DNA of 64,000 bases from Eulemur rufifrons (lineage: Eukaryota; Chordata; Mammalia; Primates; Lemuridae). Positions 37,561 to 48,763 of this stretch are shown piece by piece (positions within the stretch are counted from its first letter, which is position 1; each line of letters starts with the position of its first letter). The DNA is taken from the NCBI RefSeq assembly GCF_041146395.1, contig NC_090990.1:50637501-50701500 (forward strand), read 5' to 3'. The notes beneath the pieces are model-generated. The model was not told the DNA's origin, did not search any database, and was given only the letters and a program-made list of their open reading frames with translations. The position numbers were made by a program, and so were the translations under genes.

Positions 37561-38853
37561 GCTGAATGTGTACAATTGCTTGTGAACTGGTGGGGCAATG
37601 TGGCAAAACTTCAGTAAATCTAAACTCGTTTAACTGAAAAGAAAATACAGGATGTAGATATTTTCCCTTTGCTCAACTTTACTTTTAAGAGAAGCAGGCT
37701 AACTGCAAAAACAAAAACATTTAAAAAACCTCATGTCAAATATTCAAAGGTTTATTTCAATTTTGAACTTCAAAAATTTGAAGCTTTTCTATTTCCAAAA
37801 ATTTATCATAGGAGCTTGAAAAAATGTGAACAATGCTATGATTCCACAGATAAATTGTATCAACCCTTCCCTTCCTTACTCCCTACTAATGAATAGTTTC
37901 AGCAATCTTGCAGTCATTTGGCCAAAATATTGCAAACTAAAATGAATTGAAAATTCCAATGCTTATGGGTCAGGATTGAAAATTCAAATGCTGCTAGGTC
38001 AGACAAATAAGTAACTGGGTGAGGAGAAGCTAGGGTGTAGTACAGGAGGGGGTGGGGGGGACTGTGGCAAATTGGAGAGAGTATGTCCTAATTGGACAGT
38101 GTTTAGCTTTAGTTTATCATTCCTGTGTGTCAATTTGAGACTGATGTTAACAAAGCTTTCCATTTTCCAAGAGAAGATAAAAACCTGGACTTTTATGAGA
38201 TTTCTCCAAGTTTTTATTTCTTGGCAACTAAGGCAAACCTTTATTTTTTAAAGTGTGTGGTCTGTCAGATAAAATATCAAAGAGCTTAATTTAATTCATA
38301 GTATTAGTGTTTTCTTGACTTCTGGGCTTAAGTGTGTTTGTTGGTTTTTAGGCTTAGTTTTTAGGGATTTTTTTAAAGTAATATTAATACCATGTCCAAT
38401 GGAATTGAGGCTATTATCTCCTGATCCCCGGGTTATGACTTTGCCCCATATATATATATATACATATATATTTTTTTTTTTTTTGGTAACTCCAGCTCCT
38501 CATTCACTCTCACGCTCTTCATTCTACTTATATCTTCACTCTTGGTGGTTTCAATATATGTATGTATATAGTATGCTTTCACAGCCTGGCTGCCCATAAC
38601 ACTTAATGTCTCTCCCCCAGGGAGCTTGCTTTCTACCCTGCCTCAGCCTCCTCACTCCCCAAATTACACTGTAGACCTTGTCAAGACCTTACCAAGACTG
38701 GTAGCTGCAACCCAGCCATAACCACCACCTCATTCTCTGATCACTTTTCATCTTTTGAATTTATTCTCTCTACCCTGAGTGCTGGTTCCAACCATCTCTT
38801 GACTCTTCATGGTACCTCCCTTTGATTGATCATTCTACCTTTTTATTATACCT
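37561..38853. other. unassigned sequence left of the provirus
   Basis: Host sequence into which the provirus inserted. A TA-rich run (about 38,447-38,470) with a following T-run is the only simple repeat. No exon seen. The same host sequence resumes after 53,150. Confidence 0.45.
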
Positions 38854-39303
38854 TGGAGGAAAGGAAAGAACCTTATCTGAGAATAGCAAGCCCTTTCAAA
38901 TTATCAGGCCCAGAGATGCATTGAAATGAGACAGTAATCACAACCTATTTCCCCTCTTTGAGCTATGTTTTCATCTCTTGAAACTGCCTGCTATTGCCAC
39001 AAGTAGCTATAAATTAACCTAATAATGCTGCACTGGATACCATAACCTACGCCCTACAGTTTATGATGTACAGCCAATCACCAATCAATGTTATTTCTGT
39101 AAACCAATGAGAATGGCTGACAAACAACTTTGTGTCAGCCCATTCCCTGTCCCCCTTTTTTGTCTTTAAAAACCTGCTGGTAACAAAAGCTGAATGGAGC
39201 TCATATCCAAGGTTACTCGGGTCTGAGTCTTCCGGGCAGCTGTGTTCAATTTGGCTCATGTAAATTCTTTATATCGTATTTTTCTCTTCCTTTTAAGTTG
39301 ACA
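38854..39303 (+). repeat. 5' LTR of the class I provirus
   Basis: 450 bp, TG..CA, collinear with 52,696-53,150. U3 holds three CCAAT boxes (39,074-39,078, 39,081-39,085, 39,104-39,108) about 60-90 bp ahead of a TATA-like 'tttaaaaa' (39,165-39,172), a plausible former promoter. U5 ends 'aagttgaca'. Shared landmark at the left: 'ctgagaatagcaagcccttt'. A target duplication is not clear; only 'cct' is shared by the two flanks. Confidence 0.93.
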
Positions 39304-39307
39304 TTTC

Positions 39308-39327
39308 TGGTGCTGTGAACAGGACTG
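39308..39327 (+). promoter_or_regulatory. retroviral primer binding site, tRNA-His-like
   Basis: 'tggtgctgtgaacaggactg' starts four bases after the LTR end. It matches the complement of a tRNA-His 3' end at most positions, including the invariant TGG. Mutated beyond likely use. Confidence 0.7.
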
Positions 39328-40339
39328 AGAGTGACTCACCCTTCACTGTCTGACATTCCTCCCAGGCTCAGCACCTGGCCAGCTCTGAACCCCTGTGTTC
39401 TTCTGACTCCAAGAGAAATTATTGAATGTAAAGTGATGAGTCCTACAGAATTCCAGGCCTTTCCACCCTTTGGTTAAAGGTCTAGACTTTGCTTGAGCTG
39501 TTCTTGCCAGCCTTCTTTCTATAACAGAGGTTTGCCATCTTTACCCTGTGAATAAGAGATCTGGGTTACAGAAAACAAAAAAGCAAAACAAAACAAAGAA
39601 ACAAACAGAAAAAACGCCTGCCTTTTCCACCTCTGCCTCGGGGCAGAAGGTGTGGGTCACAGTCAGGCAAAGAGCTTGCCAGAGAACTTCTGCCTCTGTC
39701 CCACAGCAGTGAGCTCTGGGTCAAGGTGTTGGCACCAGTGCTTTTGTTTAATGTAGCATGATTTTTAAGATTGCAGTCATTGTTTGAAAATTCAGACAGC
39801 TTTTCATTTGTGACCAGTTCCTGTTAGTTCCTAATTGAAAAGTGCGTGAGAGTGAGTTTTCTCGCCCCAAAGAAAAGAGGTGATTTGCTCCCTCTGACCC
39901 ATTCGGGGGTTCCAAGTGATTGGAGACTTTGCAAAGGTGTCAGGGTCGTTGCCCACGATGTGAAGCGCCCTCACAGGGCACTCCCCATCAGAATATCGGT
40001 AGGAACCCCTTTCTGCACTTCCGGACCGGTAGAAGATGAGGGACTGATTCCCCCAGACCCTGAGCACTCTGCTGCCACCTGGTGGTTAAAGACAGTCTGA
40101 GCGACAGAAGAGAGCGATTCGTGACTCTTGGGTGACATCTAGAGGGGTGGTACGCACAAATAGCACACTTCGACCCAAATACATTCCCGGCCTTAGGCAC
40201 CTTTGAAAAAGATCCTAAAGTACGGGAAATTAAGCTTTAAAATCGGAGCAGTTTTTAATGAAACAACTGTGCCTTTGAAGCAACAGCTGGATTGACATAT
40301 AACACTTAGGGGCGTCCTTCCTCTAAATATCTAGGAAAT
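39328..40339 (+). other. proviral 5' leader
   Basis: About 1 kb between the primer site and the first gag-like codons. No long open frame. It includes a purine-rich run (39,567-39,618) and a GC-richer part at 39,840-40,200. On the minus strand 40,072-40,085 is a perfect match to the CTCF core consensus. Leaders of this group are normally long and hold the packaging signal; I cannot localise one here. Confidence 0.7.
40072..40085 (-). promoter_or_regulatory. candidate CTCF binding site in the ERV leader
   Basis: The minus strand reads CCACCAGGTGGCAG, agreeing at every position with the degenerate CTCF core CCASYAGRKGGCRS. This is a motif match only. Binding depends on flanks and chromatin that cannot be judged here. 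Confidence 0.5.
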
Positions 40340-41520
40340 GAACCCACCTAACCCAGGATGGCTATAAGCAGCAACGGCCAAAATAGGGGATCTTTAGAAA
40401 TGCCTAAAATAATTTATTTGCAGGCACAATTGGGAAAAGCCGGTTTTAGAACCAGACAAATTGAATGGGAAACTTAATTCCAATGGCACCTAGAACTTTC
40501 TAAAAGAAATTCTGAGCAAATTGCCTCATTAAAGAGGTAAACAAATGGATACCGGAAACTGTTTCTGAATTGAAAAAGACTTCGGAGGCTTTCTACCCTG
40601 GCGCCTTCATATTCCCCTTTTTCCGAACCCTCCTGTCCTGACCTGGCCCTCCGTCCATCACCGCCCCCTGAGGAAGCTCTCCCGGTCTCTGACCCCTCCC
40701 TGAAACTCCTATTCTGGCAGCTCCTTCCAGGGTAAAACCCAAAGGAAGAGGGGAGCCTACTATTGTGTATACCCCTTGGACAAAAACTAAACTTCAGAAT
40801 ATCATAAAGACTTCCCTGACCCTGATCCTATAGGATTTGAGAAATAATTTGATTTAATTGTCTGAACTTATGAGCCCAGATATTCTGACCTTTATCAATT
40901 AATTTACATGCTGGTGTTAGAAGGCAGGGCCACCGAATGGTTGAAAATGGCAACCTGGAATAATCTTTTAAAGAATTTTCAACAGCAGACTGAGTCAGAC
41001 TGTGAAAGGTTTCACATTTTAGCCAAGTCTCTCCATGATGCGATTTGCCAGGTTTTTCCTAAAAATGTAGATTGGAGGAGAATCCAGCAATGCACTCAAA
41101 GGCCTACCAAATCTGTATTTGATTATTTTGGATGTTTGAGAAAACTTTTAAACAATATTCCAGAATGGCTGATGCTAAGCTCTAAGATCACCAGAATAAT
41201 TTCCTTATAAATTCTATTTTACGCAATGGCTTAAATGAGAACTTAGCTACCTTAGTTAAAAGATACCAGCTTAATTGGGCAAATATACAAACTCATGAAT
41301 TAGTAAGCTTGGCAGATCAACTTTCTAAAACTATTCAGGAAGAAGAAAGAACTAAGGCCTTGAAGATTATGAATTTGCAACTATAACAACTGACTAGTCA
41401 AACTAGACCTTTTAAGAAAAGACAAGTAACTCCCACTGATGATAAAAGAGATGTTTGCTTCTATTGCAGAAAGCCTGACCATTTCAAAAAAAGATTGTAG
41501 AAAACTTAAATGACAGCAGG
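40340..41520 (+). pseudogene. gag: gag remnant
   Basis: Remains of the gag structural polyprotein, spread over several frames. A matrix-like start lies at 40,340-40,480, a proline-rich middle at about 40,590-40,735, and a capsid segment at 40,908-41,210 that includes a major-homology-like stretch. The nucleocapsid zinc knuckle starts at about 41,456 with CFYC and the His in place, but a length change in the A-run puts the last Cys in another frame. The CCHC count of one fits class I ERVs. Many stops; not expressible as Gag. Confidence 0.8.
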
Positions 41521-41589
41521 GACAAGAAAAGAACAGGACCCCACACGATGAATAGGGTTGCTCTAAGGACCAAAAGGGAACTTTCCCAT

Positions 41590-41906
41590 TTCTTCTACTA
41601 CCTGAGGAGCAATAGAAATTTTCATAAATGGAGAGCAGACACAAGCTCTCATGGACACTGGGGCTACTCTTTCTGTCCTAAACCCTGCCACCTTAAATTG
41701 TCCCCTTCCTCAGAGTAATGAAACTGTACAAATGGTAGGGGTATCTCATCAACCTATTACTGCATGTAAGTCCAAACCCTTAGACTTCCAGGTAGGCTCA
41801 CTCAGTGGTCTTCATTCCTTCCTGCTTGTTCCCTCAGCCCCTATACATCCCTTAGGCAGAGATATTTTGAAACTTCACGCAGGATGCACACATTTCCTTC
41901 TCTGGG
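41590..41906 (+). pseudogene. pro: protease remnant, cut by LINE-1
   Basis: An aspartic protease segment. The active-site motif DTGAT is intact at about 41,654-41,668 and the second conserved block LGRDIL at about 41,851-41,868. The reading frame is open from 41,651 but is then cut by the LINE-1 tail at 41,907. A retroviral protease acts as a dimer to cut Gag-Pol; this half alone is dead. Confidence 0.85.
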
Positions 41907-42235
41907 GATGGAGCTGGAGCCCATTCTACTAAGTGAAGTATCGCAAGAATGGAAAAACAAGCACCACATGTACTCACCATCAAATTGGTATTAATTGATC
42001 AACACTTATGTGCACATATGGTAGTAACATTCATCGGGTGTCAGGTAGGTCTGGGTGGAGGAGGGGATGGGCATATTCACACCGAACGGGTGCGGTGTGC
42101 ACCATCTGGGGGATGGACACACTTGTAGCTCTGACTGGGGTGGGGCAAAGGCAATATATGTAACCTAAACATTTGTATCCCTGTAATGTGCTGAAATTAA
42201 AAAGATAATAATAATAAAAAATAAAAAGAAGGGGG
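41907..42235 (+). mobile_element. LINE-1 3' end inserted in pro/pol
   Basis: Last ~330 bp of a strepsirrhine LINE-1: end of ORF2 ('agctggagcccattctacta', 'aatggaaaaacaagcaccac') and 3'UTR ending 'tgctgaaattaaaaag' with an impure A-rich tail. It is the same tail as 61,443-62,429 but has an eroded G-rich tract. ERV coding resumes after it. No clean target duplication found. Confidence 0.9.
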
Positions 42236-43250
42236 AAATGTATTTAAATTTATAATAGAATGTGCTTACAGAACAACTACAGAAGGAGAATGAAACTACT
42301 GAAATTATAAAAATATGGATCACACAAATTTTTTTCTAAACCAGGACTAATGAATGACACTGATGATTTATTGCAAGCTTTGCTGGCCTACTTAGGATCC
42401 CAATCTTCCACTGACATTGGTAAGATATATTCAGCCACCCCCACTAAAGTGGAAGTAAACCCAATTAAACCTTTACTCAGTATCAGACAATGCCTTTTAA
42501 GGCCTGAAGCAATGGAAGGAATCAGACCCATAATAAAAGACTATATAGAAAAGGCTCTAATTATTCCTTGCATCAGCCCATGTAATACTCCAGTCCTTCC
42601 CATAAGGAAGCCAAATGAGAGGAGCTGGAGTTTTGTACAAGATTTGAGAACTATCAACAATATTGTGATCCCAAGACATCTGGTGGTACCAAACCCCCAC
42701 ACTCTTTGGCAGAAGTCCCTGCTGAAAATGAGACATTTACTGTGGTTGATTTATGCAGTGCTTTCTGTAGCATTCCAGTAGACCTGGAGAGTCAATATTT
42801 GTTTGCCTGTACTTGAGAAGACCACTGGTATACCTGGACCGTTATGCTGCAAGGTTACACTGAGAGCCCCACTTATTTTTCTCAAATGTTGAAATCTGAC
42901 TTGGCTGATGCACGTTTCTCAGGGGGAGTTACACTCATCCAATATGTGGATGATCTCCTTTGTTTCCTGAATATGCAAACTTCAAAGGATGATAGCATAT
43001 ATATCTTAAAACAATTGGCATCTAAAGGACATAAGTTTCTAGAGAGAAACTACAGTTTTGCAAGACACAGGTAAAATACTTAGAACATTTGATTTCTAAG
43101 GAAGGATGGTTCAGAAACCCAGAGAGAATTAAAGGCATTCTAACCTTCCCTAACTCCTCCACAAAGAAGCAACTTCGAGGATTTCTGGGATTGGCTGGAT
43201 ACTGTCAAAATCGGGTACCTGATTTTCTTTAATAGTTCAGCCTTTATAAG
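42236..43250 (+). pseudogene. pol: pol remnant: reverse transcriptase
   Basis: Reverse transcriptase in pieces. Fingers and palm are at 42,350-42,780, with the 'SPCNTPVLPIRKP' block and a 'VQDLRTIN' block. The catalytic YVDD box lies at about 42,942-42,953. Thumb sequence follows at 43,075-43,240 ('LRGFLGLAGYC'). The frame changes at about 42,780 and 43,075. The enzyme formerly copied viral RNA to DNA in the cytoplasm; stops make it non-functional. Confidence 0.92.
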
Positions 43251-44325
43251 CCCTCCTTAATGTGGATCAACCTGATCCTCTTGTTTGCACATATAGGGAC
43301 TAAAAGCCATACAAGGAAAGTCTTACAACTGCATCCCAATTGTAGCCTTTGTTTTCCTCATTATTCATGAAGGCCAGGGAAATACTTTGGGAATCCTAAC
43401 TCAAAAATATGGGGACCATAGGAGATCTGTTATTAATAGCTATTACAGCCAGTAACTTGTTGCAGTCCCTAGAGCAGCAGTCCCCAAACTTTTTGGCACC
43501 AGGGACGGGTTTCATGGAAGACAGACAATTTTTCCACGGATCAAGGTGGTGGGGGGGAATGGTTTCAGGATGATTCAAGCACATTACATTTATTGAGCAG
43601 TCAAACTTCTCTGCTGATGATAATCTGTATTTGCAGCTGCTCCCCAGTGCTAGCATCACCATCTCAGCTCCACCTCAGATCATCAGGCATTAGAATCTCA
43701 TAAGGAACGCATAACCTAGGTCCCTCACATGCAGAGTTTACTGCAGGGTTTGTGCTCCTATAAGAATCTAATACCACTGCTGATCTGACAGGAGGCGGAG
43801 CTTATGTGGTGATGTAAGATGTGGGGAGCAGTTTTAAATACAAATGAAGCTTTGCTTGCTCACCCACTGCTCACCTTCTGCTGTGCAGCCCAGTTCCTAA
43901 CAGGCCACAGACTGGTACTGGTCCACAGCCTGGGGTTTGGGGACCACAGCCCAGAGGGCTGCCACCTTGCTTAAGAGCAATCTCTGTTGCTGCCTGGCTC
44001 TATGAAACTGTTGAGGAAATAGTTATGGGACCTCCTTTCACTACCTGCATTCCCCACTAGATGGAAACCCTTCTGAACTCCCAGGACACCCAACATTCCT
44101 CTGTTAATAGACTTGCTTTCTATGAAGTTCTTCTTCTGTCCTCACTTAACATGACTCTTTCCTGCTGTAATAATCTTAACCCAGCCACTCTTTTGCCTTT
44201 GCCTATGGATGAGATGCCACATCACGACTGTATCACCATGACCAACCAATTTCTTACACCTAGACTGTACCTACAAGGAACACCTACAAATAATGTCAAT
44301 GTATTTTGGCTCACTGATGGTTCTT
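43251..44325 (+). pseudogene. pol: pol remnant: connection domain and start of RNase H
   Basis: ERV connection-domain sequence, interrupted at 43,475-43,949 by a MER1-type transposon. The two sides rejoin in register of homology (CLRAI-type block just after the transposon). The segment ends at the first RNase H motif, where TDGS is read at about 44,314-44,325 and the ARL14EP retrocopy begins. Stops throughout. Confidence 0.8.
43475..43949 (+). mobile_element. MER1-type hAT-Charlie transposon
   Basis: Non-autonomous hAT element with inverted ends 'cagcagtccccaaacttttt' and 'gtttggggaccacag'. Internal landmarks are 'catcaggcattagaatctca', 'ctgatctgacaggaggcgga' and 'cctaacaggccacagactgg'. The flanks 'ccctagag' (43,467-43,474) and 'cccagag' (43,950-43,956) look like the expected 8-bp duplication with a one-base loss. 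It encodes nothing and must have been mobilised in trans after the provirus was in place. Confidence 0.9.
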
Positions 44326-45239
44326 TCTTTCTTTTTTTAAAATTTTTCCAGAGCACAGCTTTCATTACAGTCTTCTCTAAATCAGATATGCCTCTCTCTG
44401 AAAACATTTTGCATGCTCATTTAGTTTGATTTCCTAAATGGGCATGATGAACAATATTAGGAAAAATTGTTCAAGAAATTTTCCCTTGAAAAACTTACTT
44501 ATTACTATCTTTGAAAAATAACACAGATTTATTCTGCTAAGAAATGCTGAAACACAGCAATTTGAATTTTAGAGTCATTTATTCTATCCCAAAGATACTC
44601 CTATACTAAACACAAAAACCTAAGATTATAATTTATCCCCATGAAGAACCTTAGCAATATGCTAACTTTAGAAGCAAATAAATAAATAAATAAAAGAAAA
44701 AAAGGCAATAGTAATACAACTAAGATCTAATTAAAATTTAATTAAAATTAGAGTGTTTGTATCCTCAATAACAAAATATTTCATTAGTTGAGAAAAAAAA
44801 ATTAACATCTGACTAAAGTATATAAAGCTAAAATATTCTTTTTGCCAGTGCTCAGTTGAAACATATGGACAAAGGAATTGATAAACTAATTGTACTTCTG
44901 ACAACCAGGTCAGTGAACAATTAAAACTTAAAACAACATTTAATTCTCTGATCGAAAATGCCAATCCATCAAAGTAAAACTAGTCATCTTAAAGAAATGG
45001 CAAAATTAAAATTAAAAAGAAACAATAAAAATAAACTTTTACTGGTCAATTCAAACTAGCTGTATAAATTTAGTTTTAGTGGCCACAAAAATATTTCAAA
45101 CTGTTAAAAACTCACTTGATTAAACTGAAGTACTGTATTTAGGAAAAAGAAAACAAAACCAAAAACTAACTTAGTGGCAATGTCCTAGTGACAGAAGCCT
45201 TTAGACAAAATGACAGGTAGCTGTCTTTAAAAAAGAAAG

Positions 45240-45385
45240 TGTAAAGAGGGAAAGGGTAAAAACCTGCCCAACAGGCACCATGAACACTATTCAGGTGATG
45301 GGCACACGAATAGCCCTGACTTAAGCATTGTAAAAGCTATCCATGTAGCAAAAGCATTTGTACCCCATTAATACTTTGAAATAAA
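45240..45385 (+). mobile_element. LINE-1 3'UTR fragment in the retrocopy
   Basis: 'caccatgaacactattcagg', 'tgatgggcacacgaatagcc', 'ctgacttaagcattgtaaaa' and 'tttgaaataaaatatg' form a LINE-1 3' end, the same type that appears reversed at 4,310-4,450. It sits in the ARL14EP 3'UTR. It could instead have been present in the parent's 3'UTR. Confidence 0.8.
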
Positions 45386-46274
45386 ATATGTAACATATAA
45401 TAACCAGCTATGTCTACAATAATATGAGTAAAGGAAACTATTATCCAATGACAGCATACTGAGCAAGGCTACTGTACAAATATAAAGCAAATAAGAAATA
45501 ACTCAGAAAAAAAAAAAGGTGCAAAGAGAAGATACCATTCCCCCATCCTCCAAACAGCACCCATGCAAATTCCAACATCAAGATTCAAAAAAATTCCAAA
45601 AAATTATTTATGCTCTATGTCTTAATCAGTGTTTCTCCACTCTTTTTTTCCTTATCATTTCATTAAGGAGCCTTTTTAGATCTTTTAATCCTAACCACCC
45701 CCCAAAATTTTAACACCACAGATATAGTATCTGTTTATGTACTGTATGTATACTCTGCTTTATACATAAAAACAATAAGATTCTTTTTGTCCCCCAAAAC
45801 AAATTTTGACTAAGAATGCATGGTATACACAACAATAGGTTTGGAGTATTAAAACTTTTATTTTTTATTTGAAGAATAAGTAGGAAGAGGAGAAATATAT
45901 TTTAGCACAGAGATATGTAGATTATGTTCAAAATAACTTATCCCTCAACTAGCTAGTTTTATTAAAATCAGTTGTCCCTGAAGTAGGCATTGTTCCCAGC
46001 TACGGACAGTCCTCATTTTGCACAGCAGTATGGGACCATAACAATGGCCATGCAAAGCAATCTTACTATAATAATCAATGGGGAAAATTATAATCATTCC
46101 ATGACCTTTACTAATCTGTCAAAATATTAAAAATTCTTATTTACTATCAATTATAAATTTATAAGAAAATGCAAAAATGTTTAAAATATTTAGTACATTA
46201 TAATTTAAAACATTAGAAACATTGAGAATTAAAGTGTTTTATTTCATTGTAAAAACTAAATAAGAATAGTTTGA

Positions 46275-46587
46275 GGCCAGATGCAGTGGCTCATGTCTGT
46301 CATCCGAGCACTCTGGGAGGCCGAGGCAGGAGGCTTCCTTGAGCTCAGGAGTTTGAGACCAGCCTGAGCAAGAGCCAGACCACATATCTATTATTAATAA
46401 AAATAGAAAAAGTTGGACAGATGTGGTGGCTCGCACCCGTTGTCCCAGCTACTCAAGAGGCTGAGGCAGGAGGATTGCTTGAACTCAGGAGTTTGAGGTT
46501 GCAGTGAGCTATGATGGCACCACTGCACTCTAGCTAGGGTGACAGAACAAGACTCTGTCTCAAAAAAAAAAAAAAAAAAAAAAAAAA
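46275..46587 (+). mobile_element. Alu in the ARL14EP retrocopy
   Basis: Dimeric Alu, older-looking than the others (AluJ-like), from 'ggccagatgcagtggctcat' to a ~24-base A-tail. The duplication 'agaatagtttga' / 'agagtagtttga' at 46,263-46,274 and 46,587-46,598 has one change. The right arm ends 'gcactctagctagggtgaca'. Confidence 0.95.
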
Positions 46588-47369
46588 GAGTAGTTTGATA
46601 GTGATTGCTTTTTTTGCCTTTTTTTTTTTTTTTTTTGGTCAAATAACTTGATACCGAGTAAACATCTTTTCTATACAATGGGAAATCGTTATATTCCTTT
46701 TAATTGTGGATCAGCTTCCACTATTTTATTATGTGTGCTTTCATGTTATATTTCTGAATCTACATTAAATATCCTTCAGTGTGAAATTTTTCACCATCGC
46801 TTCATCTGGGACATAGTTATCCTTTTCATCACAACCACTTTCCTCATTTATGTTGATAAGTTCCTCTGGGTCTCTAGAATAGCAGTAGTATCAACATTTC
46901 CATAATCAGTGATTTCTTCTACAACTCCATTTATGTGTGATTTAAATTTCACTTCCAGCATTGTCATTTTTCATTTCTTTGCTCCACCTTCATCTTCATT
47001 GGCCAATTCTTTTGACAGTCCAGTTTTGTGAAATGTCAAGTGGATGACAAAGAGAACACAACTACACTCTTAGCTGTGAATGAATTGAATAACAGATATG
47101 CAGGGACCAACCTCTGGCAGACTTTGAAAGAAGTAACATGATTGATCACTGATCATGAAGCACATCTGTTATTTATGTAGTGATTTGTACACTGAAGAAC
47201 TAGCAGAGAAGTTCGTACTTCATGCAATTACTCATAGTTAATACACTGTGGTAAATGAAATTTGAACTGTGCTGTTAGGAGACTGGTGTTAATTGACTAA
47301 ATCATGGTTACTGAAATTTCTGCCTTTGGAAATGATGCAAATTGAGGACTGCCTACACCCTACTTGTTT

Positions 47370-47745
47370 TCTTACTTTTTTTCTTTTCTTTTTTTTTGTG
47401 GAGAAAGAGTCTCACTCTGTTGCCCAGGCTACAGTGCCATGGCATCAGCCTAGCTCACAACAACCTCAAACTCCTGGGCTCAAGCAATCCTTCTGCCCCA
47501 GCCTCCCGAGTAGCTAGGACTACAGGCATGCACCACCATGCCTGGCTAATTTTTTCTACATATTTTTAGTTGTCCAGCTAATTTATTTATTTATTTATTT
47601 CTTTCTTTCTTTCTTTCTTTCTTTCTTTTTTTTTTTTTTTTTTAGTAGAGATGGAGTCTCATTCTTGCTCGGGCTGGTCTTGAACTCCTGACCTTGAGTG
47701 ATCCTCCCTCCTCGGCCTCCCAGAGTGCTAGGATTACAGGTGTGA
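47370..47745 (-). mobile_element. Alu with tetranucleotide expansion
   Basis: Reversed Alu, flanked by 'cctacttgttt' at 47,359-47,369 and 47,748-47,758. The inter-arm linker has expanded into (ATTT)n and (CTTT)n followed by a T-run at about 47,578-47,643. The outer left arm is slightly truncated near 47,745. Confidence 0.95.
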
Positions 47746-47993
47746 CTCCTACTTGTTTATATGGACCCAGACAGGCTTAACACTCATTACTGATAGACAG
47801 CCCATCTAAGTTTATATCAAATAATGAATCTTAAATCACCCGAATACAAAATTAGTGCATAATGAGTGGATATTGAGATGGTTTTCAAATCGTTGTCATT
47901 TAGCGATCAAACTTAAAATGTGATTATCTCAGAATACAGAATTTTAGAAACAGAGAGAGGACCTCTAAAGATCCTATAGTTTGATATCTCAAA

Positions 47994-48763
47994 TTATCCA
48001 GCATGTTTATTATAAATTATTTCTCCTCCTTCAATTTCGATTTGCTCATTATACAGCCACTTGAAGTCACAACTCATTCAGCTCTACATTTGGTAGAACC
48101 ACAGGCAGGACAAGCACAGAAACATCCTAAGCAACCTTCATCAAGGCAGCCACAGAGGTCCATCCCACTGAAAAACAGGCGACCCTGGCTGTCTTACACC
48201 TTACTCTTCGCCGATACCAATACTCTTTGCTCTCTGAACCAATGGTTGCATTTTTTGTAAGCCTTCTTTTTTCTCTTTTACCAGTTTCTGGAGCAAATGC
48301 AGTTTATTTTCCTGGATTTGTAAATTGTAATGACCTCAAAGCTTTTAGCAGTTCTTCAATCTGATTAAGGTTTTCTTTTCTGATGGTCTTCAGAATCAAC
48401 ATCCACACTTCCACTGATTATCTGCATAGATTTTGGACAAAGCTTCCAACCAGGTAAAAGCTGTCTTCCAGATTTCACATTCAGAAAAGTGGCATCATCT
48501 GAGTCAATTACATGCAAATTTGGGGGGCTAGATTTTGTGTCTGTTAAATGGGTTACAACAGGACTTCTGCAAATCCTTAAATCTGTCAATGTAAATTTTT
48601 ATGCAATGAAAGCAAATTGTGTTGTTCCCAGAAAGTATCATTCCAGTTCTAAGTTGAAGTATACCATTTGATGACAATTCTTACAAAAATCTCGAAACCT
48701 ATGTGACAAGTATGACATTCATTTGTGGTATGAAGCAAGACTCAAATTGTACGTAGATTCATT
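47994..48763 (-). pseudogene. ARL14EP: ARL14EP coding remnant
   Basis: Minus-strand coding remains of about the parent's length (parent about 260 residues). Recognisable in order: TTNECH near the start (about 48,715), RTGM..SGNN (about 48,650), [12 protein letters not shown] and PGWKLCP in the open block 48,365-48,589, APETGKREKRRLTKNAT (about 48,245-48,295), the cysteine-rich [16 protein letters not shown] (48,086-48,133), and the final NKHAG with stop at 47,994-47,996. Frame changes and stops separate these blocks. One zinc-ligand-type Cys in the middle block reads Ser. Confidence 0.9.

Noticed and set aside
39831..40200. Overlapping frames in the ERV leader as a possible pre-gag gene
   Set aside because: Frames of 70-84 codons on both strands in a GC-richer stretch with no domain; no support beyond chance.
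41651..41932. Protease frame as a functional retroviral protease
   Set aside because: Active-site motif is intact, but the last part of the frame is LINE-1 sequence and gag/pol around it are broken.
48365..48589. ARL14EP-like 74-codon frame as a live gene
   Set aside because: Only one block of the parent protein; other parts are in different frames with stops, and the copy is intronless with a target duplication.
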